Positions 36,301-45,427 of a stretch of 64,000 nt of DNA are shown here, in pieces (position 1 is the stretch's first letter; every line of letters starts with the position of its first letter). This DNA comes from Thelephora terrestris. Taxonomy: Eukaryota > Basidiomycota > Agaricomycetes > Thelephorales > Thelephoraceae. Below the pieces are notes generated by a model, which saw only the letters and a program-made list of their open reading frames with translations, did not search any database and was not told where the DNA came from. The translations under genes were made by a program, and so were the position numbers. The stretch is from positions 1,736,001-1,800,000 of the forward strand of contig WIUZ02000008.1 in the NCBI GenBank assembly GCA_015956445.1. The letters are read 5' to 3'.

Positions 36301-36687
36301 TAGGATGCTTAAGGTGATTTAATTTTGTCTGAGGTTTTGAATTACTTATGACACAACCTGTAGGTCCTCCATCAAGGCACGATTCGCTTCGCAGAAGCAC
36401 AATTCTACTTCCGTCTTCCAGACCAGTCCGAAACCGCCCTCGCTCTCGTGTCGTTCTTCTCGACCACAGATGAAGCAATTTTCAAACAAACTCACGGTGT
36501 CCTTACCGTTTGCGAATACACAGGAAGAGCGAAACTGGATGTGATAAAAATAGAGTCAATCCAGGCTGTTGTGGGAATGATTCCGTTTTCCGGGCAAGTT
36601 GAAGGTCGGCGCCCTATGTATTTTTTAGCAGAAAAGTTAGGACTAGACGTATACGACACTGTCGGAAACGATGAGGATGACATATAG
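33373..36687 (+). CDS. CACTA/Tnp2-like transposase
   Basis: Exon 1 starts at ATG 33373 (MPPKNTEYFCRCDKCHGGKA), a short Cys cluster. An intron at about 33640-33708 leads into the main exon (33709-36312), which opens with an acidic, Pro-rich region. The core has MLSYHRVKQAVQNL, a Cys pair in TSCPRCKKPRYDP, then the Tnp2-type catalytic block MFSIDGAQLYRDKKSECWIY with NILPGGIIPGPKPPEHLDSF, and LADAVAMAKLTGSVGHHG followed by GCRLLCDLPGRNKP. Later come PGCFPGDLMHQPVINLPGLL and LSLSAQWTMERIIGVLGSLV. An intron at 36313-36363 joins RMLK to VLHQGTIRFAEAQFYFRLPD and ends in an acidic tail with a stop at 36685-36687. About 1,000+ residues, uninterrupted, hence likely functional. It lies 150 bp upstream of the accessory gene. 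Confidence 0.85.
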
Positions 36688-36836
36688 AATATGTTATGTT
36701 ATTATTGACGCGGATCAGTGCCGATCGAAGCACATCGACACGAATCGACGCAACTCGATAAGATAACAGATTTTTCTTCTCCGGCACTCTCCTGCTTTTG
36801 GTGCACCTTTTCTCTTGACCACCACGATTCCCTACC

Positions 36837-39424
36837 ATGTCGTCGCCCCCCTCTGTGTTTTCTAGTGACTCGGAGCCCCGGAATAGCTCTGATGGACTCA
36901 GTTACACATCTCACGCTGGCCATGACCCTGGATTTCTCTCTGGCACGAGTATCTCTCCCGCGTTCGGTCCTTTCGACTTTGGCAGACGTCCTCAGACGTC
37001 TGAAACTGGTTTTGGTATGCGCGCCGCTCAAGATACAGGAGCCGCGTCGTTGTCTAGTTCTATGGTGTGTCTACTGGTCCTCTATGGGTATCTATCTAGA
37101 ACTATCGAAGGGGTATGGCCACTCGCAACCTGGGCCGTTCTTTTCTGCCCCTACGTATGATCCCTCTGCTCAGTACTTTCGTGAGGAATGTGTCCGCCTA
37201 CGACACGATAAGGAACAGCTCAGTGTTTTGGTGCAGTCGCTGAGGTAAGTGCATCATTCTATCGCGCATATATGCTCCTCTAATTACTCACAAACTATTC
37301 TACATAGCGCGTATAGGGACTCCGATGGCAAGAAGCTTGATAGGTTGAGTGAGCAAGTTGTCGCCTTGGCCTCAAGCTTTGCACAATTCTCGAAGGACGC
37401 GTCTTCGGCTCTCGAAGATCTAAAGCTCAATCGCTCCGGCTCCAACTCGATTTTTACGCATTCAAACCCACTCGATTGTCTCGAGTACAAGGGTTTCGAG
37501 GCTCTCCCATATTGGTTCAGAGGCCCCTGGTTTGACGCCAAGCATGGTAAGGTTGCCGTCGAAACCGAAGAGGCAGTCCTGGTCTTGTTTTGCGAGGACA
37601 AAAACAGGGCCATTCAACCCAAAAGCGAAATCAAGGCAGTTCGCAGTTTCATGAAGGCGTACTTTGAGTTCCTCTGGGACAAGAGAAAAGCCCCCACATG
37701 CTGGGGCAATGCACCACTCCACCTGCGTGTCGACTTTGTTCGAAAAATGGAAGAGGAATTCGGGTGGCTACGCTACTGTCACCGACATTGGAAAGCCGAA
37801 CAACTTTTCATGAACTATTACCCGCAGTGGTATAAAACGAAGGTGAAGCCTCGTAAGTCTACTAAACGGAAGGCACACCCTGGCGACGACGACGACGATG
37901 ACGACGTTGAGGAGGATCCCAATGGATCCAAGCGCGCGCGTGTGGTGGAACCCGAGCCCACCCCTCTGCCTGTTCGGCCAGTCTCGACGGGTGTTTCCAC
38001 GACGCGAGGCAGGGTACGTTCGCCTGCTCATTCTACATTCTTATCTGTTAACAGCTTGCAGAACAATCCAGATCCCAGCGGATCTAGGCACGCACGCGTG
38101 GAGGAGCCGGCGCCCACCCCTCCTCCTACTCAACCAGTCGCGACGGGTGTCTCTACGACACGAAAGAGGGTACGTTCGCTCTTTCATCTTATTTCATATG
38201 TGCTAACAACTAGTAGAATAATCCACTGTAAGAAAGCCGTGACTATATGCGTCCGGGTAACTCACTGCCTTTCTCATCGTAGGAGTGGCGTCCGCGTACT
38301 TATGAGCCCTTCCGTCCTCTCTACGGTTCGTTTTTTTGTTTCATAAGGTCATATGCTAACATTCCTCGGTTTCTCTCCCTCTGTAGGCCACAGATTCGGC
38401 GCCTGGAGTTGGCGACTCTTCGTCTCCTGCCTTGAGCGCTGGGACCTCCCATTCTTCCCCTTCCCCGATCCCTTCCGCTATCTCTAAGGTTCGTAATTAT
38501 CTTCGCTGGGGTCGTCTAATCACATCGTTTGATGTTCCTTCCTTCCCAGGCTACCGAAACAGCTCCCGGGGTGGGAGGCTCTTCATCCGACCAGTCTCCT
38601 CCCTTGATGGCTGGTACCCCCACTTCCTCCACTCCAAGCCCATCCGGCATCCCCCCGGTTCGTATTCACGTTCATTGGGGTCGTTTACTCATGGTTATTG
38701 TATACTTACTTTTTTCTCAGCCCATCGAGCCGGCTCCTGCCGGACGCCCCCGACCTCGTCAAGTTACCCAAATATCGGCTCCTGCTTCCGCTCCGGCTCA
38801 CTCATCCCCTCTTGCTACTGCACCGGTCCTCGCTCCAGGTTCCACACAAGCCGGTCCTTCTCTTGACGACGAAGATGATTCTCTTGCGGAAAATGACGGT
38901 TCTCTCGCAGATGAACATGATTCTCTTGATCGCACCAACTCCCCGCCTCCTGCAAATATTCTTTCTCGCCCTCCAGTCACTTCGACCAACATTCCGGGTC
39001 CGGGTCCTCAGGATGATGATGAAATCGACGAACTGGACGACTCTCCTGGGGACACAGCCCCCGCCAGCACTTCAGATCCATCAAGAGCGTTGGAAACCTC
39101 TCAAGCACCTGCGTCTGGACATTCTGCAGGCGGGGAAACCTCCAAGGCTAAGCCGAAGAAGATTACCGGGAAGTAAGTCGCCTTTTTTTGTCGCCTTTAA
39201 TCTATTCTAATATGACATAGGGACATATGTTACGACGATTGGAAGAAGAAGAATCCCAAGGGATCAAAGAAATCGCACGAAACCGGGTACTGGAAAAACC
39301 TCTCAAAGGAACAGAAACAGGTACGTTGTAGGCTATTCTATCCCACTGTATTTTATCCGATACTAACTCTACCAAGCCGTACTTCGACCGAGCGAAGGCT
39401 CTCGTAGGTCAATTTCCCTTCTAA
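36837..39424 (+). CDS. Transposon accessory protein with WKxEx..YPxW block and HMG-like C-terminus
   Basis: The start is ATG 36837 (MSSPPSVFSSDSEPRNSSDG). Early exons end in a coiled coil (REECVRLRHDKEQLSVLVQS, then DGKKLDRLSEQVVALASSFA). The large exon from about 37309 holds the family hallmark FGWLRYCHRHWKAEQLFMNY followed by YPQWYKTK, a pattern I associate with Agaricomycete transposon-linked proteins. Then come an acidic run and two series of near-repeat Pro/Ser-rich exons (see separate repeat entries). The C-terminal exons read DWKKKNPKGSKK, GYWKNLSKEQKQ and PYFDRAKALVGQ, resembling the second half of an HMG box. The stop is at 39422-39424. Function unknown; DNA binding in support of transposition is inference. 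At least ten short introns. Decayed copies lie at 21600-22800 and 32165-32400. Confidence 0.65.
37909..38228 (+). repeat. Tandem exon+intron repeat, series A (about 153-155 bp unit)
   Basis: Unit 1 (exon to 38013, intron 38014-38061) and unit 2 (exon 38062-38169, intron 38170-38216) are alignable throughout, including intron donors GTACGTTCG and branch regions. The exons encode DPNGSKRARVVEPEPTPLPV and DPSGSRHARVEEPAPTPPPT respectively. A third unit begins at 38217 with AATAATCCACT and is cut short. Confidence 0.8.
38387..38740 (+). repeat. Tandem exon+intron repeat, series B (about 163-171 bp unit)
   Basis: Three exons begin at 38387, 38550 and 38721 with ATDSAPGVGDSSS, ATETAPGVGGSSS and PIEPAPAGRP. 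The intervening introns share GGTTCGTA donors and a CGCTGGGGTCGT/CATTGGGGTCGT core. Exon and intron were therefore duplicated together. Confidence 0.78.
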
Positions 39425-39871
39425 TCACAGGCAGTTGGCTCACGTCGTGTGTTCTAGGCTTCTAACTAGGTTCTAGTGGGTCGTCTGGTGTATTGGGGTG
39501 GTGTGGTTCCGAGAGGGGACGTTAGGGGGCCTGTAGGCCAGCGCCGCCGGTGGGGGAGCACGGGGGGAGGGATATGGGTGGTATCGGCGGGGAGGGGTGT
39601 TATTGTACGCAATAGTCCAGCATCGATAGAAATAGATGATTATCGTCTTCCCTCGGTGTGACTAGATTTTTGAGCGAGCCAGATTATATTGATATCTAGT
39701 GCAGTCTAGTACCTACGAACGGCGTACATTGCGTGGTAAATTTCATCGACAGGACTCATTTTAGGGGTGCCAAAGTTCGCCTTTTCTATTGCTACCTATT
39801 CTCATCTACTCCCAGCGACTATCGCCCCTTCTCGACCACTCGCCCTTCGGGCTCGTCATTACGCGCCCCGG

Positions 39872-39903
39872 CTCGCTGACGCTCGACTGTTTTTCCACTG
39901 GGG
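39872..39903. repeat. Right terminal inverted repeat
   Basis: 32 bases ending CCACTGGGG, perfectly complementary to 33024-33055, followed directly by the TTGAA target duplication. Confidence 0.88.
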
Positions 39904-39909
39904 TTGAAC

Positions 39910-40593
39910 CCTGGCGTTGTGCGTAACGCCAGGATGCCCGACTTCAATTTCAGTGCCTATACAGTCCATCAAATTCATACGCTGTGCGAGAGGACAAAGG
40001 GAGTACCTTTTATGGTACTACACACGATTGGCCTATTGAATTCCGCAAGTCAGCATGCGTTTAGGTCGGCGGGACTTCGCCTTTTACGACCAAAATTTTC
40101 TGTAGCGTCTTTACAGCGAGAAAAAATTGTATCTAGCACGAGTAAAGTTTGGAACCTACGACCTCGACTCTGTCATAAGGGTTACCTTCATAAAATACAC
40201 TTTTGGATGCGAGACCCGCCCCGAGAACGTTCCCGTAGCACTTTTATGGTGATTCACTGTACTACCTTGGCCCTTTCAGGCACGTGCGATGACGCCGAGA
40301 GCGGCCGGTAGCGAAGAATGGAGGTACGTTCGCAAGGCACAATTCAACCGCAGGAGGTGTGGGAACAAATCAAAGGATAGCCTCGTTAATTAATCGAAGT
40401 GAAGAAACAAAAAGAGGAGATCATGCCGTCTCGTGACTACCATAGGATATACGTGGCATTAGGCGGTATAACTACACGAGGATATTCATCGTCGCCAACC
40501 CCAAGTTACATCCCGTATCTTACATCATTACCCCGAACGAACAGAACGGGGATTATTTTTATAAAAGATGCCAGGATTTTCCCGAAAAAAACT
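39910..40593. other. Spacer between the transposon and the JEN1-like gene
   Basis: This AT-rich stretch has no supported gene. A perfect short hairpin (CCTGGCGTT...AACGCCAGG) lies at 39910-39935 just outside the transposon. The right part should contain the JEN1-like gene's 3' untranslated region. Confidence 0.4.
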
Positions 40594-42463
40594 TCAGACC
40601 TGCCTTCCATTTTCGACATGCTGGATGTCGCCCTTCTCCTTCGCACCGCTTCCCACGCTCGACCTGTCTTGAGCTCCTTCAGGCTCGCCCACAAAGTCGT
40701 TGACGTCCTCCTTGGAAGCACCAGGCTGGAAGGCCGTCTTGCCCCGCTCGAAGTGGCTTCCGTGGTTTTCGGGGCCGAGGAGGGTTAGGATTATGACGTA
40801 CACGGCAACGACACCGATAAAGATACCCTGGACGAGGGCGTAGTTGGGTACGACCTTGCGACCGGTCGGTGTCTGAATCGTAGTGGTGTGTTGATCGCCA
40901 CCGGCTGCAGAAAATGACGGGTAAGGAAAATGATGGAGGGGATCGAAAGGAGATCTACTGACTAGCCTCGATCTGGGCAGAGGCCGAAGAAACCATGTTA
41001 CCCAATTGGTAAGCGACGCCCGGGAAGGTGGACCTGAACGCGGGAGGGGAAATCTCGGACAACAGAATGGGAATAACACCCCATGCTCTAAATAAAGATG
41101 ACGAGATTTTAGAACAGGAACGGGCGGGGAGGTCAAGTGATCTTACCCCTGGACGCCGAATTGAACGCAGAAAGCACCGGCGGAAAGTTTGCTGAAGGTA
41201 TCGGGGATGATCCAAAGTGGGATGAAAGCGGCGACGAGGAGGACGAAGATGCTGGTGACAGAGTGAGATCAGATCAGATTCGTTGGATTAGGGCGGGACG
41301 TACATGATGGTAAGACGGCGACCGATGTACTGACTCGTGAAACCTGCGATAGCGCCACCGCTGGATTGGGTGAATAAAAATGTGGAAGGGAGGGGAAAGA
41401 AAGGGCTTACGAGATAGCACCGCAGTTACCGATGATGGTCGCGACGGTAGAATCGAACTTGCTGAAGCCTTTGCTTGCTTGGAGATAAGTGGGGTAGAGA
41501 TCTTGAGAGCCGTGGGACAAGAAGTTGAAACCGGTCATCAACAAGACGGCGTAGATGGCGAGCTTCCAGTGGTGCTTGAGCATCTGCTTCACCTCGTGGA
41601 AGAAGATGCTGGTCTTTGACTGAGTGGAGAACGGGACGTTGTCTTGCTTCTCTGCCTTTGCACGGAGGAAGACTTCGCTCTCGGGAAGAAGAGCACGCAC
41701 GCAACCGGCAAACGCAGAGATACCGGCGCCAGTCCAGAAGAGGGATCGCCAAGTGGTGTGGGGAACGAGGTACAAGTTGACGAGAGCGGCGATGAGGTAA
41801 CCACAAGCGTAACCCTGCTGCAAGATACCGCTGGCAAGACCACGAACCTCGACGGGAAGGTTCTCGAGGGCGGTGGCGGCGGCAAGACCCCAGATGCCTC
41901 CCATGCCGACACCGAAGAGACTTCGGAGGGCGAGGAATTGGGGGAAGGTCTTGACGAAACCGGTGCCGAGGGAGAGGACAGAGACGAGGAAGAGGTTGCC
42001 GACCAACGGCCATTTTCGACCAAACCGATCAGAGAGTAGACCAAAGATTACCTGTGGACAGGGAGGTGAGCCAAGGTAGGATGGGGAAAGCGATCGAGAC
42101 TTACAGCACCAGCGGACCGGAAGAGCAAGGTGAGGGTGATTGAAGTCGTCTGCAAAAGATCAATCGATGAGCGTGTGATGACGTGTTGTGGACTTACGAC
42201 GGCGTGGGCTGAGCGGCCGAACTGAGCTTCAAGATTCGTGACTGTGAGGGACACGCTGAAGAAATCGATGGCATCGCAGGTCCAAGCGAGCCAGCTGAGA
42301 GAGAGAGGTGAGGCTAAGCGACGCTGCCAAGAATTCGGACTTACCCAGAAAAGAAGAGACACCATTGCGTAAACGTGATCTCGGCGAGGACGTCGAGCAG
42401 AGGTCTGGACCTTTCCACCTTCTCTCTCCTTGGTACAAGGTTTCGCAGGAAGTAAGGCGCCAT
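40594..42463 (-). CDS. Jen1-type monocarboxylate/proton symporter (MFS)
   Basis: This is a major-facilitator carboxylic acid transporter of the fungal Jen1 type (lactate/pyruvate or dicarboxylates with protons) at the plasma membrane. The start at 42463 ([20 protein letters not shown]) fits the family's N-terminus, followed by [19 protein letters not shown]. An intron splits this from [20 protein letters not shown]. Later exons give [20 protein letters not shown] (the loop 2-3 MFS signature), [100 protein letters not shown] and a hydrophilic tail ending [11 protein letters not shown]. About seven introns; 12 membrane segments are expected. Substrate is inferred from family. Genes of this type are often induced by non-sugar carbon sources; I did not assign a regulatory site. 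Confidence 0.82.
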
Positions 42464-43301
42464 TCTGGGAGAGAGAAAGAGAGAAAGAGAAGCAGAGCGA
42501 AGGGTCGCCGACTCTGAGAACAAATAGAAGCACGCCTCGCCTTTTTATTCAGAGATGGATTCCCGTCCTGGTCCGATAAGATCTGGTGTTTGCTATTTCG
42601 GGACTTGAAACTTGGGGCCCACACTTCTCCAATTCTGTGGGGGAATTGAACCGATGCGGCAAAACTGCGGGATCCTCCGGGTCTAAACGCCAAATCCACT
42701 CTCTTCATTGTCAAATATCTCACCTCCGTCTCTGTCCGCGGCTCGAGGTGGGCAAGGAAAGTGCGGATGCGACCCTCGGGACCCTGTGGAGTCGGCCGGG
42801 CGCCCTCCACCACGACGCAGCGGATCTTGAACTGGCATCAAGGCCTGGCGCCAATCTTCTGCCACCGAGGAGGATAAACATCTCTCCCGGCCCACTCGTT
42901 CTCTCACGACTTGGTCATGGTCAGAACTGAACGTGTGGGAATCCGCCGGAATCAAAATGTGACCGAGGGTTCCAGGTCTCCAGCTCCACCTGCTTACAGG
43001 CACCCGCCATCGCGTTGAAATACCACCCGACTTTCCATGCTGTTCCGACTCTTCAGAATGTCGGACGCCCTCGCTCAAATGGGAAACCGTCAACGCCCTC
43101 GACCGGGATCTGGAGCTCGCTGGATGATTGATTTTCGCGGTGGATGACACGTCTCGTGCTCGTCCATGCAAGCAACCCGCCTCGGTCACTGAAATCTTTC
43201 TACTCTTCGAATCCGATTTCGCCCGCATCGTACATCGTCTGTCTTATTCTTATACCCGCCCCGATCGACAGCTTGCGCAAATCCATCAACTTCTACCGTC
43301 G
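42464..43301. other. Promoter side of the JEN1-like gene and 3' side of PP28
   Basis: This 840-bp stretch has no supported gene. The reverse-strand open frame at 42683-43228 is Arg/Ser-rich with no family resemblance and I treat it as chance. The half adjoining 42463 should hold the transporter promoter. Confidence 0.45.
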
Positions 43302-44322
43302 TCAACGTCGGCCAGTCGCTTTCTTGGCCTCAATTTCAACAGCCCTCGCTGGTAAAGATGAGCATGCGGCACACAGGGGGGCCAATAACGCACCATCTGC
43401 TTCTGCCTTCCGCTTTGCTTGAGCTGCCTCTCGTTCGGCTCTAATCTTTGCCAATCGCGCGAGGTCCTTCTGCGCTTGCTCTGTCTTACCCTGGACGTGA
43501 AGCTACGTGGATTGTGATCAATATCAGAACAAAACACCAGATTTCCCGCTACCTTCATGTATTTCTCTTTCGCCTCTGCCTTCTCGTTGGCTTCCCTAAG
43601 ATGTCTCAGTCAACGGATGACCCCGAGCGGTAAAACAGTACCCACCTTTCTTTCCTCGTCAATTCTCTAGGGGCGCTAAGATCAGAGATCTTCATCCTGC
43701 CAATCGTCCGGTTTGGATTTGCAAGCAACGGATCCTCATCTTCGTCCTCATCTACCTCCTCAACCGCCTCCTTCTTCTTCCCTTTCTTGAGAGCCTTCCT
43801 CTCGATCCGACTCAGTTCTTGTTGTTGGAGAGCCGGAGCAGCAGGGGTTCCTTCCTCATCGTCTGACTCCTCTTCCTCGGAATCTTCCTCTTCATTTTCA
43901 TCGTCTTCGTCGCCTTCTTCATCCTCATCTTCCTCTGCATCTCGTTTAGACCTCCTGCAATATAAATACCATATGCGCAGGCGTTGTGAATCAAAATGAT
44001 GATTCAAGGTGAACCGGCGCGATAAGAAACCGCGATCAAATCAGTCGTCGGCTGGAACGTCAGGATAGAGATGGAACACAAACTTGGGATCTGTTGAGAC
44101 CGCGGTACCCTCTTCGTTAAGCTCAAGGTGTTTACTGCGAAGGAGGGGACTCAATCAGCATTCGGCCGACAACAAAAGTGTGGCAAAGATCTCCCAAACC
44201 TAAAGTTTCGTCCCCCGCCACGCTTGAACTTTGCCCTTCCTACATGAACGCAATCACAGAAATATCAGTGCGAGCCTACAGAACAGAAAAGAATCCAGAA
44301 AAATCTTACCGCCTCTAGCCAT
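43302..44322 (-). CDS. PP28/PDAP1-family casein kinase substrate phosphoprotein
   Basis: Small acidic/basic protein of the PDAP1 (HASPP28) family, Pfam PP28. A tiny first exon (ATG 44322, MARGG) joins a second exon giving RAKFKRGGGRNF. A third reads SKHLELNEEGTAVSTDPKF. The main exon has a strongly acidic run (SKRDAEEDEDEEGDEDDENE), then LSRIERKALKKGKKKEA, NPNRTIGRMKISDLSAPREL and TRKER. Then come short exons with KYMK, LHVQGKTEQAQKDLARLAKI, RAEREAAQAKRKAEADG and a C-terminus EIEAKKATGRR, with the stop at 43302-43304. The signature block (GRMKISDLSAPREL... LHVQGKTEQA..DLARLAKIR) is clear. The junction between the SKHLELNEEG exon and the acidic exon could not be placed in frame with an ordinary GT donor, so the N-terminal model is provisional. 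Known function is vague; in other species it is a phosphoprotein linked to growth and translation. Confidence 0.75.
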
Positions 44323-45427
44323 TGTCGTAGCGTTCCTCTTCAAGAGCCCTGACTGTTGACGCCGAGTCGTGATCGAGCATCTCCTCTTTCCCTCTCCCTT
44401 CATGTCGGGGTTTTTTTCCCACGGTGTTCCTCCCTCGAGGGAGGCCCGTCCTTTGGCCCCAAGGTCATCGGGACACATCTAAACCCATCACAAGTGTCAG
44501 GGCCACTCTTCGCCCTTCAGGTACCAGTGCTGTTGGTGAGTCGCAACTCCAACCAACAAGAAACAATGGGGCAAAGGGGGAACGACTTCCCTATATCCAC
44601 CCAAAGTCTACGTGGTCCAAAACGCGATGGACGAGCGTTCTCCGGTAGGTTGTCCGAATTCACAGCAGGAGTGCCGAGCCTCTATCAGGTAAATCCCTAT
44701 CGTCTTCTGGGGGCAGATACAAGAGCCCGAGGATGGCGCCTCAAACTGATGACTTGATCCAAAGAGCAGTGCGGAACTCGATGTCGTGTCCGGGCTCGCT
44801 TCAAACACCGATTAAGGATCAAGACTGAGTGAGAGAGGAGAGCAAACGGTTCAAGGAGTTACTCGATAAGCTCTTCAGTGGCCTACAGCAAACACACCTG
44901 ATGCTGCAAGGAGAAGAGGACTTCCCGAGATATCAAAGATGGGGAGTCCTCAGCTACTCTACTGGTACCTATATAGGGGAGTGGCCGGGACATAGATAAC
45001 CCTATCTAATAATAACTCGGAGCAAAGAAGGGCCGAGAGTAAGCACGAACAATAAGCGGCCCGGAGTATAGAATTGAAATGATAAGGGAATGACTAATGG
45101 GTCTGGGTTCATGGGAAAATAAGAAAGGGGTCATGACGTCGTGTGGGGAAGGAATGACAAAGGACAATATCACATGCAGGGACAAACCAATGAGAGGACG
45201 ACGCGTCAGCTCGTCCGATCGGGATAACAAAAGACCGAGTGGGGCTGGAATGTCGAGGACGAAGGTATGAGGAGTCTGGACCGGTGAAACGATGGGCCGA
45301 GCCAATGGCGAATAGGGCGCGAGCGCTGTCGATGGTCGAATAAAGCGTAGTGCGAACCGGCCATTGGATCCATCAAACTCCCTTCTTCCCCAAATCAACA
45401 ACCTCACTAACCAACTACTCGTCCACT
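44323..45427. other. Intergenic stretch, no gene recognised
   Basis: About 1.1 kb between PP28 and the orphan gene at 45428. Short open frames on both strands give no recognisable protein. It should include the PP28 promoter on the left and the orphan gene's promoter on the right. Confidence 0.45.

Larger units (their letters stand above)
33024..39903. mobile_element. CACTA/Tnp2-like DNA transposon with perfect 32-bp terminal repeats
   Basis: The ends are a perfect 32-bp inverted repeat beginning CCCCAGTGGAAAAACAG (33024-33055; reverse complement 39872-39903). The flanks share TTGAA directly outside (33019-33023 and 39904-39908). If the repeat is read as starting at CCCAGTGG, the duplication becomes the 7-bp GTTGAAC. 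The 6,880-bp interior carries a Tnp2-like transposase and an accessory gene, both on the plus strand. Perfect terminal repeats, a target duplication and open frames indicate a recent insertion that looks whole. Superfamily placement (CMC, Tnp2 side) follows from the transposase. The target-duplication length is longer than the 2-3 bp usual for CACTA, so placement at family level is open. Confidence 0.82.

Noticed and set aside
33024-39903. Possible LTR retroelement
   Set aside because: The ends are inverted, not direct, repeats. The main protein is a Tnp2-like transposase and no reverse transcriptase or integrase motif was seen anywhere in the window.
41426-42044. Alternative reverse-strand and plus-strand frames (up to 195 codons) over the transporter
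   Set aside because: Only one frame carries membrane segments and MFS signatures. The others are Arg- or Asp-rich shadows of the GC-biased codons.
42683-43228. 181-codon minus-strand frame upstream of the transporter
   Set aside because: The sequence is Arg/Ser-rich without domains, has no intron structure and lies in the probable promoter region.
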